Source: Leptolyngbya sp. FACHB-60 | GTDB lineage: Bacteria; Cyanobacteriota; Cyanobacteriia; Phormidesmidales; Phormidesmidaceae | Reading direction: 5' to 3' | Assembly (NCBI RefSeq): GCF_014695775.1 | Contig: NZ_JACJOX010000026.1 | Coordinates: forward strand, 102,855 to 166,854 | Length of the DNA stretch: 64,000 nt | Part shown: piece by piece, positions 26,382 to 35,092 of the stretch | Layout of the letters: each line of letters begins with the position of its first letter | How positions within the stretch are numbered: position 1 is the stretch's first letter | The notes under the pieces: generated by a model | What the model saw: the letters and a program-made list of their open reading frames with translations, nothing else | The model's database searches: none | Told to the model about the DNA's origin: nothing | Position numbers and translations under genes: made by a program

Positions 26382-27119
26382 TTACTGAGGCAACATCCCC
26401 GCAAACTGCTTTTCAACGTCTTTGAGCGGTGCTTGCAACTTAGCGAATACGCTTTGAGAAACAGGGTCGGGATAGACCTCTTCCATACCCTGTTCAATCG
26501 CGTGCAGTGTCGCTTTTGCCACCTCAATGGGTGCAACCTTATCGAGGGGTATCCCTTCAGACATAGCAGTGTCAACGGGTCCTGGAAACACACCAACCAC
26601 CTGAGTGCCCTGCGCTGCGAGTTCGGCACGAGCGCCTTGAGTCAAGGAATATAGCGCGGCTTTGGAGGCACTGTAGGAACTAAAGACGGGTACGTTCGCC
26701 ACAGAAGCGATTGTCAGCAGATTCACGATCGTGCCGCCACCATTACTCTTGAGAATGGGTGCAAAAGCACGCACCATGGAGAGAGTACCGAAATAATTGG
26801 TGTTCATTTCCCACTGAGCCGTTTCTACACTCTTAGGGGTAAATAAACCACCAGAACCTAATACGCCCGCGTTGTTAATTAACAAGGTGACATCCTGAGC
26901 CGCTTGGGCAGCCGCATTTACTTGATCGGGCTCGGTCACGTCTAACGCGATGGCAATAATGCGATCAGGGGCGATCGCCACCACACCGCTCAGCGTGTCT
27001 GCATTGCGAGCAGCAACATAAACGCGACGAACACCCGCTTGTATCAACGCTTCGACATAGGCTTTGCCAATGCCCCGATTTGCACCTGTAACCAAAGCAA
27101 CGGATTCTTGAATATTCAT
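26382..27119 (-). CDS. Short-chain dehydrogenase/reductase
   Basis: 245 residues from the ATG at 27119, which follows AGGAGATTGGT. The cofactor loop is TGANRGIG, NNAG is present, and the active site lies in TIASVANVPVFSSYSASKAAL (Ser, Tyr, Lys all present). No leader is seen. It diverges from the LysR gene at 27276, which probably controls it. Confidence 0.9.
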   Translation of the reverse strand: MNIQESVALVTGANRGIGKAYVEALIQAGVRRVYVAARNADTLSGVVAIAPDRIIAIALDVTEPDQVNAAAQAAQDVTLLINNAGVLGSGGLFTPKSVETAQWEMNTNYFGTLSMVRAFAPILKSNGGGTIVNLLTIASVANVPVFSSYSASKAALYSLTQGARAELAAQGTQVVGVFPGPVDTAMSEGIPLDKVAPIEVAKATLHAIEQGMEEVYPDPVSQSVFAKLQAPLKDVEKQFAGMLPQ

Positions 27120-27275
27120 ACCAATCTCCTGGCTAATCGTAAAACTTTTTGTAGGAGAGCCTTTGCGCTGTAGTAGGTCGCTCTGCTCTCCATGCATTTA
27201 TCTTGATTGATGCGAATCTATTTGAGAAGCCGGCAAAATAGAATATGATTTATTCGAATTTAGAATAGATGAAGC

Positions 27276-28202
27276 ATGGATCGCCTCGAATGCATTCAAA
27301 GTTTTGTGCGGGTTGTCGAAACAGGTAGCTTTTCTGCCGTCGCCCGTGAACTCAACACAACCCAGCCCACCATTAGCAAGCAAATCGCCGCTCTAGAAGA
27401 CTATTTAGATATGCAACTGTTAACCCGCTCCACCCGTAAGCTCCAGTTGACGCAAGAGGGGGAACGTTTTTTTGAGCATTGTCAGGGATTATTGGATGCC
27501 GCGGCTGAAGCCGAAGCCAGTGTAGGGCAACGCCAAAAACCCATCGGAATCTTGCGGGTAAGTTGCCCTGTAGCGTTTGGGCAGTATCAAGTGATGCCTC
27601 ATGTAAAGGGTTTTCTAGATCGTTACCCGGATATCAAGTTAGATCTGAGCCTGAGCGATCGCTTCATTGACTTGCTTGAAGATGGCACGGCTCTCGCCAT
27701 TCGAGTTGGGCAGGTGAATGAGCCGAGCCTCATCACCCAGCGCATTGGACTCACTCATCGAGTCACTGTTGGTTCAACTACCTATTTCCGTCAGCATTCG
27801 GAACCTCAAACCCTTGAGGAATTAGTGAACCATAACTGTATTGTTTATACTCGCCTTGCTACGGGGAACGAGTGGCACTTCCAACAGCCAACTGGAGGTA
27901 CCACTAAGGTTACGGTTAAAGGAAATCTGCAAGTAGATAGCTCTACCGCCATTCGAGAAGCCGTTTTATCAGGTTTGGGGATCGCCGTTTCCCCAGTTTG
28001 GCTATTTGGTGATTTGCTCCAGTCCGATCACCTTAGAATTGTGCTAAAAGGCTACCAACCCGTACCTTTGCCAATCTATGCCGTTTATCGACGTGGGCGA
28101 TTTGTCCCTGCAAAAGTACGCTGTTTTATCGAATATCTCTCAACCCAATTCAAACTCAACCCATGGGTTTCAGAAGATTATAATGTTCATCAGTCAACCT
28201 AA
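27276..28202 (+). CDS. LysR family transcriptional regulator
   Basis: 308 residues. The N-terminal helix-turn-helix is FVRVVETGSFSAVARELNTT, then QPTISKQIAALEDYL. The C-terminal periplasmic-binding-like domain shows the CrgA/DsdC-type layout (SLSDRFIDLLEDGTALAIRV). It diverges from the SDR gene. Its stop codon lies in the left outer box of attC 12, so the site also serves the opposite-strand gene. Confidence 0.9.
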   Translation: MDRLECIQSFVRVVETGSFSAVARELNTTQPTISKQIAALEDYLDMQLLTRSTRKLQLTQEGERFFEHCQGLLDAAAEAEASVGQRQKPIGILRVSCPVAFGQYQVMPHVKGFLDRYPDIKLDLSLSDRFIDLLEDGTALAIRVGQVNEPSLITQRIGLTHRVTVGSTTYFRQHSEPQTLEELVNHNCIVYTRLATGNEWHFQQPTGGTTKVTVKGNLQVDSSTAIREAVLSGLGIAVSPVWLFGDLLQSDHLRIVLKGYQPVPLPIYAVYRRGRFVPAKVRCFIEYLSTQFKLNPWVSEDYNVHQST

Positions 28203-28282
28203 CGAAAAAGTCAGCGGCGGCAGAAAACTTAGAACTCAGCACCAACGATTTTCACCCATCCGCTGCATTTGAATTGTTCGAC
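28197..28282 (-). other. attC recombination site 12
   Basis: Boxes ACCTAAC and GTTCGAC. The arms are AAAGT-CAGCGG and, reverse-complemented, AAATGCAGCGG. The extra G in the right arm gives minus polarity although the neighbouring gene on the left is on the plus strand. Confidence 0.85.
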
Positions 28283-28518
28283 TGCGCAGCTGCAGCTTAG
28301 AGATTGTCGACCTTGATGGTACAGAAAACTCCTGAGGCTCTCATGAATCAAGGATTCTCGACGAGACAGCGATCTTGACGTTTCTCAGGCAAACGAACGA
28401 AGGCAATGGGTTTTAGCCGCTATTTTGACCGTCCAGGTTATTCATCATGAGACTAAAAAAGTTTTTTACACCATTAAGGATTGTTGTCAACAATCTATAA
28501 ATTAAAGCAAGTTTCTGG

Positions 28519-29064
28519 TCATAGTGATCTTCTACTATTTTGATTAGCAAGCATCTTTGAGCTGTATATCACATCTCTTAAGTAAACAGTTAAATCATTC
28601 GCTGGAGATACAGCAGGAACTTGATACATCATGTCACTGACCAAACCCCGATGATAAGTCCCATGATTCACGACATGGAGAATTATTTCGCTACGTGACA
28701 TCGTGCCTGCGTCACCATCAACAAATTGAAAGTTGACGATGTCCAGCAACTCTTTTTCAGAAACCGAATGAGCATAGTCAATATACCACTGGTCAACGAG
28801 CTTGACTGACTGCCACAGTTCTTCTAATGGTGGAGAAATCTCAGTATTCCTCGCAGTATACGGGTGCGTCGTTTTCTCCAAATGGGCTTTGAAAATACAG
28901 TCGATAACATAGACATGGTTGAGCGTATGAACTATGTTTCCAAATCGCGTTTCACGTTCCTTGGTTGCCTCACCTTTTGGGAGGGAAGTTACAGCTGAAA
29001 ATGTAATTTCGTTTGCCCATGCTTTATATCCAGTCAACCTCTTTATCGTTTCAGAGAAACTCAT
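28519..29064 (-). CDS. DinB family protein
   Basis: A 181-residue DinB/YfiT four-helix metal-binding fold. Likely metal ligands are H50 (FGNIVHTLNHVY) and the two histidines of VVNHGTYHRG. Such proteins include bacillithiol- or glutathione-type transferases and damage-inducible proteins; the exact activity is not determinable. It is a single-gene cassette whose 5' leader is repeat copy C. Confidence 0.85.
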   Translation of the reverse strand: MSFSETIKRLTGYKAWANEITFSAVTSLPKGEATKERETRFGNIVHTLNHVYVIDCIFKAHLEKTTHPYTARNTEISPPLEELWQSVKLVDQWYIDYAHSVSEKELLDIVNFQFVDGDAGTMSRSEIILHVVNHGTYHRGLVSDMMYQVPAVSPANDLTVYLRDVIYSSKMLANQNSRRSL

Positions 29065-29149
29065 TAAGCGCTCTACTCCAAGCTTAGTTTTCTTAGATAT
29101 GATCTCATGCAGTGATTGTCACCGCCTAGCCCAAGTTGAAATTATCAAA

Positions 29150-29172
29150 GTTTATCCTCACCGAGGATAAAC
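29150..29172. terminator. Small perfect hairpin
   Basis: GTTTATCCTC and GAGGATAAAC pair over 10 bp with a 3-base loop, in the leader between repeat copy C and the DinB gene. No U-run follows on either strand, so it may be a structured leader rather than a terminator. Confidence 0.4.
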
Positions 29173-29245
29173 CCAAAGCAAATCGTCAGAAGCTATCTAT
29201 CAGAGGCTTTAGATAGCTGTATGAAGGGACAGAACGGATAACTAC

Positions 29246-29547
29246 CCGCGCCACAGAGCAGCATCACAGTCTCTCTTGGCAGCTCTTTCGTGCAAGGTTC
29301 CAAAATTTGTCCACCACTGTGCTGGACAATTACTACTCGGCTACGTCCAGGACCTCCTGTGGGTACAGATGTGAGGTAAGCCAGATTGGCTAATTGCGCG
29401 CGCAGGCAACTACTCAACCCACAAGCCTTCAACAGGTTAAGGCCATTGAGCACTCAGTTTAATCGATAGACACCTCAGCTACCTCCTAGCAGTGTCATTC
29501 TGCCCGTTCAAAGTCGATATTTCAGGAAACAGGTTGATTTCAGGGGG
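29246..29547 (-). repeat. Dispersed attC-adjacent repeat, copy C
   Basis: About 300 bp matching copy B (17575-17873) over its full length and copy A (3268-3431) over its right half. It abuts attC 13. The recurring partial minus-strand frame (AQWWTNFGT, then DCDAALWRG) is conserved but incomplete. Confidence 0.8.
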
Positions 29548-29635
29548 TCTTAACGTTCTGCTTAACCCGCCGCAGATAAACTTAAACGCCCAGCAGACCA
29601 GCTCTCAACGGTCGGGTTCAAGCGGGTTGTTATGC
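29548..29635 (-). other. attC recombination site 13
   Basis: Boxes TCTTAAC and GTTATGC. The arms are CTGCTT-AACCCG and, reverse-complemented, CCGCTTGAACCCG. The extra G in the right arm gives minus polarity. Confidence 0.83.
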
Positions 29636-29708
29636 CGTATAACTTGTCTAAACAACTGCGATTGCTCAAACTAAGCATCTCCCTGTCTTTCCACTTTTTA
29701 CATCAATC

Positions 29709-30122
29709 TTATGTCTCATTCTCCAACCATGTCCCGATGACTTGTCCCATACCGATAGGTTGCTCTACAAAACCAAGCTTTGTGTAAAGTTCGGGAACAT
29801 CGTCTGTAAATAAATAGATGTGTTGCCCCTTTAACCGATGCAATAGCTTTTGTATCATTGTTGTTGCAATGCCCTGACGACGATATGCGCTAAGTGTCCA
29901 GACATCAACAAGATAAGCATTGCAAACACCATCCGACAAAACACGGGCAGTGCCAACAATTCGATTATGGACATAGGCAACACAAGCAGCGTAACTATTT
30001 TCAAACGATACTTTAAGCTGTTCTGGGCTGCGTCCATTATCAAAGGCATCTTGCCGTAATGTTGTTTTCATTTCTGTCCAATCAACATTATCTAAATCAG
30101 TTTTGTAGATGATTTCTGGCAT
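29709..30122 (-). CDS. GNAT family N-acetyltransferase
   Basis: 137 residues from the ATG at 30122 (MPEIIYKTDLDNVDW). Earlier in-frame codons run through attC 14 and are not protein-like. The motif A region is LVDVWTLSAYRRQGIATTMI and the end is LYTKLGFVEQPIGMGQ, as in the YjdJ/ElaA-like small GNATs. It is the only gene of its cassette. Confidence 0.85.
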   Translation of the reverse strand: MPEIIYKTDLDNVDWTEMKTTLRQDAFDNGRSPEQLKVSFENSYAACVAYVHNRIVGTARVLSDGVCNAYLVDVWTLSAYRRQGIATTMIQKLLHRLKGQHIYLFTDDVPELYTKLGFVEQPIGMGQVIGTWLENET

Positions 30123-30232
30123 TTCAAAGTAAACCTTTGGATGTTGCGTGATGTGCTTGAACTGAAAAACTGACTTCTCTACCAACCTCCGAGGATACTT
30201 GACTGAACACCAGTCCTTACAGGGAACCTGCG

Positions 30233-30343
30233 GCATAACGTTCGACATGAGCGGCGGCCACCAGCCAGCCGCACGAAAGCAACAATACAGCACCGCTGTA
30301 GCGCGTCTGGCCGGTGGATGTCCGCTCGATGGAGGGGTTAGGC
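30233..30343 (-). other. attC recombination site 14
   Basis: Boxes GCATAAC and GTTAGGC. The arms are CGACAT-GAGCGG and, reverse-complemented, TCCATCGAGCGG. The loop contains further GGCCACC/GGTGG pairing. At 111 bp it is the longest site in the array. The right-arm extra base gives minus polarity. Confidence 0.82.
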
Positions 30344-30793
30344 AACGCCATGGTGACGCAGAACAAGGCCCGTAGCAGCAAACGCCTCGTTCCCCGCCAA
30401 GCGACCAGAAACCCGCTTCACCACTTCGAACCCTTCGCTAAGGTACAACTGTAGAGCGGCTTCATTGCCTTCGAGAACGTCGAGCGAAACCGGACCGGAT
30501 TCACAAGAAATTGCCTCACGCACCAGCCGCCTCGCGACTCCGCGGCGCTGATGCCGCGGGCTGACGTAGAGCCAGGTGATTTCGCCTTCAGCGATTGCGA
30601 TGAAGCCCAACGGAATGCCCTCGTCATCCGCGACTAGCACCTTACCATCGAACAGGCCCTCACCCTCTGCAGTCTCCTCAAGCGTCAGAAACGCGTCCAT
30701 CAACCCGCTCGCCTCGAGTTCTTGCTTGCGCGCTTCATCATGGATCACACATAGATGTGGCCAGTCGGACGATTCGTACTCGCGGATCCGCAT
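30338..30793 (-). CDS. GNAT family N-acetyltransferase
   Basis: 151 residues. Motif A is ITWLYVSPRHQRRGVARRLV and motif B is NEAALQLYLSEGFEVVKRV. It is G+C-rich compared with most neighbours and has no HIP1 site, which suggests a donor outside cyanobacteria. Its stop lies in the right box of attC 14. It is a single-gene cassette. Confidence 0.87.
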   Translation of the reverse strand: MRIREYESSDWPHLCVIHDEARKQELEASGLMDAFLTLEETAEGEGLFDGKVLVADDEGIPLGFIAIAEGEITWLYVSPRHQRRGVARRLVREAISCESGPVSLDVLEGNEAALQLYLSEGFEVVKRVSGRLAGNEAFAATGLVLRHHGVA

Positions 30794-30798
30794 ACGGT

Positions 30799-30898
30799 GC
30801 CTAACGACAGAGCTTCAGTGGCGAGCCCGCGTGCGCTGAAGTCAGCGGAATGCCGAAAATACAGCTGCGGGCTCGTCCACTGCAAGCGATTGTTAGAA
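30799..30898 (-). other. attC recombination site 15
   Basis: Boxes GCCTAAC and GTTAGAA. The arms are GCTT-CAGTGG-CGAGCCCGC and, reverse-complemented, GCTTGCAGTGGACGAGCCCG, a long stem with two extrahelical bases, both in the right arm. It is the clearest evidence for minus polarity. Confidence 0.92.
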
Positions 30899-31084
30899 CG
30901 CGGGATGGCGCGCACAGTTCGCTTGCCGATTCGGAACGGGGCTCGGCGGCACCATAAGCCGCAGGCTTGCGGACGCCGACAAGTCTTGCTCGTCGACGTC
31001 CGCGTGACGGACTGATTAGAACTCGCCAACCGCCTTGCCCAGCATCGTGAAAACCACAACTGAACAGATGAGATCCTCACCAAG

Positions 31085-31465
31085 TCATGTCCTCGAGTTG
31101 ATACCAAACATATTGCCCTCAGTGTCTACACATAGACTCACCCAACCGAAGGCCCCAATTGAGAACTTTGGCCTGACAATGCGGCCTTTTGCTGCAACAA
31201 CTCGAGATTCTTGTACAGAGCAGTCTTCAGCACTGAAATAGACCATCGTACCTCCGACTCCCGGTCGAGCATGTTCCGATTTTACTAGAGCACCTGACGC
31301 ACCGTAGGCATTCATACTTGCAGGAAAGCTCATCATCTGTGTCTCGCCAGTTGGGTCATCCATCCCTTCGAGTTTCTGCCCGAATACGCCCTCATAAAAT
31401 GCAACTGCTCGGTCCATATCTTCTACGTAAATGTCAAACCATCCGATTGCATTTGGCTTTTCCAT
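31085..31465 (-). CDS. VOC (glyoxalase/bleomycin resistance) family protein
   Basis: 126 residues from the ATG at 31465, which follows AGGGAGGAC. It has two beta-alpha-beta-beta-beta units: AIGWFDIYVEDMDRAVAFYE at the start and GWVSLCVDTEGNMFGINSRT at the end. It resembles the PhnB/YaeR-like small VOC proteins. The ligand is unknown. An AraC-type regulator lies just upstream on the same strand; both are G+C-rich. Confidence 0.88.
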   Translation of the reverse strand: MEKPNAIGWFDIYVEDMDRAVAFYEGVFGQKLEGMDDPTGETQMMSFPASMNAYGASGALVKSEHARPGVGGTMVYFSAEDCSVQESRVVAAKGRIVRPKFSIGAFGWVSLCVDTEGNMFGINSRT

Positions 31466-31537
31466 GGTGTCCTCCCTAGTTAATTGAAGAATGTCCACCA
31501 CAGTATGGCCAGCACGCTGCTGCTCGTATTGTATAAA

Positions 31538-32293
31538 TCAGACATCGAATTTGGCCGCGTACTTTTTGGGTGTGTGACCCGTGACCTTGCGAAACGAATG
31601 GATGTAATGCGACTGGTCCGAGTACAGGTCTAGATAGTGCTTTCTGAATGACTGCTGCACACGCAGGACCTTGAGAAGATCGTGCGGCGCCAGGCCCGTC
31701 GTTCGTTTCAACGTGCGCTGAAGCTGACGAGGCGACAGTTCCGTCAGTCTTGCCATATCCGCCACGCTGCGGATCCGATCGAGATTCGAGAGGATCTTCG
31801 CGGTCACAATGTTGGTCGCGATCAACTTCTCTCGGAGAAGCCACTGCACCAGTTCCGAAAGCGCTGCTAACTTCTCGTCGAAACCCACTTCCGCGATCTT
31901 TCTGCTCACCTCTACCAGCGGCAGAGCTCCCGAATAGGGCGTCCCCACGTACCGATCGAAGATCTCCTCGCTTCTACCCTGCCATACCCCCGGATAGAAC
32001 TGAACTCCTACGTAGTGAAATGACGTGCCGAGGTTCAAGACTTCGGCCTTGGTGCGAAGCGCGGTTACTCCCGCGATGGTCGTATCCGTCTGGTTGAACA
32101 GAATATTCACGCACCCATCGGGTACCGCGTGGTATCGGAAATCCTCCGGCAGGTTGGCGACCGTCCTGAGTTCCCAATAGCAGTGAACCAGTTCAGCGAG
32201 GCTGCCGCAGGGCTTCGCTTCTGAGTACTTTACGAAATGAACCGATCGATCGATTCCATCGCGTATGGGGCTATACATCTCAGCTGGGTTCAT
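31538..32293 (-). CDS. AraC-type regulator with DUF6597-like N-terminus
   Basis: 251 residues. The N-terminal sensing domain is LAELVHCYWELRTVANLPED, then PDGCVNILFN. The C-terminal AraC domain is IRSVADMARLTELSPRQLQR and LDLYSDQSHYIHSFRKVTGH. Composition is G+C-rich, unlike the flanking cassettes. It probably controls the VOC gene 72 bp downstream in the same cassette. Confidence 0.87.
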   Translation of the reverse strand: MNPAEMYSPIRDGIDRSVHFVKYSEAKPCGSLAELVHCYWELRTVANLPEDFRYHAVPDGCVNILFNQTDTTIAGVTALRTKAEVLNLGTSFHYVGVQFYPGVWQGRSEEIFDRYVGTPYSGALPLVEVSRKIAEVGFDEKLAALSELVQWLLREKLIATNIVTAKILSNLDRIRSVADMARLTELSPRQLQRTLKRTTGLAPHDLLKVLRVQQSFRKHYLDLYSDQSHYIHSFRKVTGHTPKKYAAKFDV

Positions 32294-32296
32294 GCG

Positions 32297-32384
32297 TTCT
32301 AACGACTCAAATCAGCGGTGGCAGACAATCTCGAACTCAGCACCAGAGGCTTTCAACCGTCCGCCTGTATTTGAATTGTTAGAC
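32297..32384 (-). other. attC recombination site 16
   Basis: Boxes TTCTAAC and GTTAGAC. The arms are TCAAAT-CAGCGGTGG and, reverse-complemented, TCAAATACAGGCGGACGG. The extra base in the right arm gives minus polarity. The right box fits the consensus GTTRRRY fully. Confidence 0.88.
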
Positions 32385-32392
32385 GCTTTTTT

Positions 32393-33145
32393 CTAAGCTG
32401 CTTGCAGAACATAGAACGTATAACCATAAGAGTCGCTGAATTTTTCAAACAGTCGCATCTCTTCTTCAGTTTCACGAATAACTGATTGAGTAATTGGGGT
32501 GCTTTCGATCCGCTGCATTCGCTCACGAAGCGGTTCATAATAATTGACCCACCAAGCCTGACTCGGCAGCCGATGCGTAGAGAGTATGCTAAAGCCAGAC
32601 CGATTTGCCCGAGCGATATTCTCAGCCTCAGTCCCCATCATCGGATAGGCATTTTGCCAATACGCGATCAAAGGCTCTGGCGCGTTATCAATAAACCAAC
32701 TCATCTCAGATATCACGGCAATGCCGCTGTTAGCAAGAAGCGGTCGCCAGAGTTTGAGACCCTGCTCAAACCCAATATGATAAATCGCTCCCTCAGACCA
32801 AAGCAGGTCAACTGAACCCGCTGACCAATCAAGTTGAGCCATATCACCTTGAATCGGAATGATTAAATACTCAAGACCAAGCTGTTTTGCACGCCCTGCC
32901 AATTCGTCAATAAAAACCGAAGAAGAATTAACTGCCATGACCGTGCTTTGGTAGTGTTGTGCAAGCAGCAATGCACTAGCACCACTTCCGCATCCTAAAT
33001 CGGCAATTCGCGGCTTGAGCGGTAAAGTCGAAAGATTGCTCAAAATATTTCGCGAGAAATCAGAGTCACCTGGCCCTTTACGGTCTCGTCCACGGTGTAA
33101 ATCAATCAAAGCGGTAACGTACTCGGTTCGAGTGTTTGTACTCAT
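32393..33145 (-). CDS. Class I SAM-dependent methyltransferase
   Basis: 250 residues. Motif I is IADLGCGSGASALLLAQ, motif II lies near IIPIQGDMAQLDW, and VDLLWSEGAIYHIGFEQGLK is the post-II region typical of small-molecule methyltransferases. The substrate is unknown. It is the single gene of its cassette, with the stop 8 bp from attC 16. Confidence 0.88.
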   Translation of the reverse strand: MSTNTRTEYVTALIDLHRGRDRKGPGDSDFSRNILSNLSTLPLKPRIADLGCGSGASALLLAQHYQSTVMAVNSSSVFIDELAGRAKQLGLEYLIIPIQGDMAQLDWSAGSVDLLWSEGAIYHIGFEQGLKLWRPLLANSGIAVISEMSWFIDNAPEPLIAYWQNAYPMMGTEAENIARANRSGFSILSTHRLPSQAWWVNYYEPLRERMQRIESTPITQSVIRETEEEMRLFEKFSDSYGYTFYVLQAA

Positions 33146-33185
33146 ATGAATTTTTAATAGCTTATAGTCCCAAAAGGCTCTTGCT

Positions 33186-33274
33186 GTCTAACTTTCCTGG
33201 TCAGCGGCGGCGACTAAAGTTTACTGCAATACCCCAAAGGCTTGATATCGTCCGCTGCACTAGTTTTGTTATGC
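33186..33274 (-). other. attC recombination site 17
   Basis: Boxes GTCTAAC and GTTATGC. The arms are CTGGT-CAGCGGCGG and, reverse-complemented, CTAGTGCAGCGGACG. The extra G in the right arm gives minus polarity. Confidence 0.85.
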
Positions 33275-33300
33275 CGTACGTAAATTGAAGACTCATAGCT

Positions 33301-34323
33301 TTAGACGCTCTCAATCAACTGTTGGACTGCACTAATAACCAACTCAGGTTGATCCAGCTGCACAAGATGTCCTCTATTTTCTGCAATGATATGTTGGCTA
33401 TTTGACGATAGTTTGGTCAAGTCTAACTGAAGTGATGCTAATTTCTGGAATCTTTCATCACTCATCTTTGAATCCTTAGAACCTTGGCTCAACACAATCA
33501 AAGGCAGGCTGCCCAATGATGTAACTGACTGAATTTCCTCAAAGCTCTTTTTTATATTGGCAAATTCACTGGATGCAGCTGCCCAATAGTCGGGGCGGTA
33601 ACAGAAGGATTTATAAGTATCAAATAAGGTTTGTACTGCCAAGGGATATTTTTGAATTTCTTGCTTAATGTCTTCAAGAATTGGCAACAGATTCATCTCC
33701 CCGATTAATCGGAGCACTCCAATTTGACTGAAAACCCTCAAAACCTGATAAAACCAAGACTGCATTTTTATGCGCCTCCACATTTCGGATGTCATCTGAT
33801 TTTCATGGGAAGAATCGACTAATACTAAACCGACCACATCTTTTGGATATTGACTTGCATACAGCCGCATATTGACTCCACCTAAAGAGTGGCCAACTAA
33901 AATGTAGGGAGGATTAATTCCAGCCTTATTCAAAAGTGAATGTAATTCATCAACGCTCTTTTGACTGGTGCAGGAACTCCTGGGATTTGCATCACTCCAA
34001 CCCAACCCCGCTCGATCATAAGTGCAAACTCGAGTAAATTTAGCAATTCCAGATGGAACCAAGCCCCATGTAATTGAGGGAGCACCAGCACCAGCATCCA
34101 TAACAACCGTAGGTGTACCCTGCCCAATACAGCTGAGATGTAGACGAAATCCCCCAATATCAACAAGTTCACCCTGTGGAGGATGTCTGCGTCGATCCAA
34201 GTCTTCACTCACTGCTTGATAGAAAATCCCTGTAAGTAATGAGATTGCGGTAATACTTAGAGTAAGCAGAGCCAAATTTTCCGTAATTGCCATAGCAAAA
34301 TTTAGAGATTCATACTGCTGCAT
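33301..34323 (-). CDS. Membrane-anchored alpha/beta hydrolase
   Basis: 340 residues. An N-terminal hydrophobic segment (LALLTLSITAISLLTGIFYQ) precedes an alpha/beta hydrolase core. The nucleophile elbow is ILVGHSLGGV (Ser146), the acid is probably in the strand after LPLIVLSQGSKDSK, and the histidine is in ENRGHLVQLDQP. It is likely an esterase or lipase-like enzyme held at the membrane. Single-gene cassette. Confidence 0.87.
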   Translation of the reverse strand: MQQYESLNFAMAITENLALLTLSITAISLLTGIFYQAVSEDLDRRRHPPQGELVDIGGFRLHLSCIGQGTPTVVMDAGAGAPSITWGLVPSGIAKFTRVCTYDRAGLGWSDANPRSSCTSQKSVDELHSLLNKAGINPPYILVGHSLGGVNMRLYASQYPKDVVGLVLVDSSHENQMTSEMWRRIKMQSWFYQVLRVFSQIGVLRLIGEMNLLPILEDIKQEIQKYPLAVQTLFDTYKSFCYRPDYWAAASSEFANIKKSFEEIQSVTSLGSLPLIVLSQGSKDSKMSDERFQKLASLQLDLTKLSSNSQHIIAENRGHLVQLDQPELVISAVQQLIESV

Positions 34324-34355
34324 TCAAGGTTATCCTTGCTACTAATTAGTTTGCG

Positions 34356-34442
34356 GCATAACGGGTCTGTTGAGCGGCTATCGATCACCTCTGCAACAAT
34401 ACCAATTAATCTTTGTTATCCGCTCCAACAGATTTGTTCTAC
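34356..34442 (-). other. attC recombination site 18
   Basis: Boxes GCATAAC and GTTCTAC. The arms are TCTGTT-GAGCGG and, reverse-complemented, TCTGTTGGAGCGG. The extra G in the right arm gives minus polarity. Confidence 0.87.
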
Positions 34443-34465
34443 TGTGATTGCTAACAACAGTTTAC

Positions 34466-35092
34466 TCAAGTCTTAAACTTAGCCGTGTTATCAAAACATT
34501 GAACGATGCCCCTCCAATCCTTATTCTTCATTACCGTCTCGGTATAGTTGTTTTCTGTGTAAGTTCCGATAATACCTCGCCAGAACTGTTGGGCAACACT
34601 GTTCGTATAAACTTGATGGATCTCCCAACGACCACAAAACAAATCAAAGACGTGAAATGCGACCTGGCGACCAATTCCCTGCTTACGGTACTTTCGTAAG
34701 ATGAAGAATTCCGCCACTGAGTATTGGCTACCTGGAAGGTAGGTGTATTGATTCACCAACACAAAACCAGCAAGTTTACCATTTACTTGCACTAGATACG
34801 GATGGCGATCGGATTCAACCCAATAGTAATCCAGATATTGATAGCCAAAGTATCCGTGCTCGTTCAGGTCCGTGTTCTCAAACTCTGAGAAATCATACTG
34901 ATAAAGCTCCATCATTTGCTGGATGATTGGCTTATCTGTAACTGGAGCTGGTAAGACTTGAACATCCACGATGGACACCTTATTGGCACTTTTGACTTCA
35001 CTGACCTCTTTACAAATACAAAATTCTAGATGCCAACTACGAGCTTCAATCTTTTGGCACCGCCCACGAATAAAGCAGTAGAACGTTCGCAA
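34466..35092 (-). CDS. GNAT family N-acetyltransferase
   Basis: The frame codes for 208 residues from the ATG at 35092; the GNAT domain begins near residue 38 (VSIVDVQVLPAPVTDKPI). The acetyl-CoA motif is FFILRKYRKQGIGRQVAFHV, followed by YTNSVAQQFWRGIIGTYTEN. The first 38 codons overlap attC 19 and include an unlikely Cys-rich stretch, so the true start may be the GTG at 34978. Single-gene cassette, second from attI. Confidence 0.8.
   Translation of the reverse strand: MRTFYCFIRGRCQKIEARSWHLEFCICKEVSEVKSANKVSIVDVQVLPAPVTDKPIIQQMMELYQYDFSEFENTDLNEHGYFGYQYLDYYWVESDRHPYLVQVNGKLAGFVLVNQYTYLPGSQYSVAEFFILRKYRKQGIGRQVAFHVFDLFCGRWEIHQVYTNSVAQQFWRGIIGTYTENNYTETVMKNKDWRGIVQCFDNTAKFKT

Noticed and set aside
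30122..30293. N-terminal extension of the GNAT at 29709
   Set aside because: The extra codons cross attC 14 and lack GNAT homology; the ATG at 30122 fits the family start.
30745..31107. 120-codon open frame on the minus strand
   Set aside because: It reads straight through attC 15 (SNNRLQW-type sequence is a typical attC translation artefact) and overlaps supported genes.
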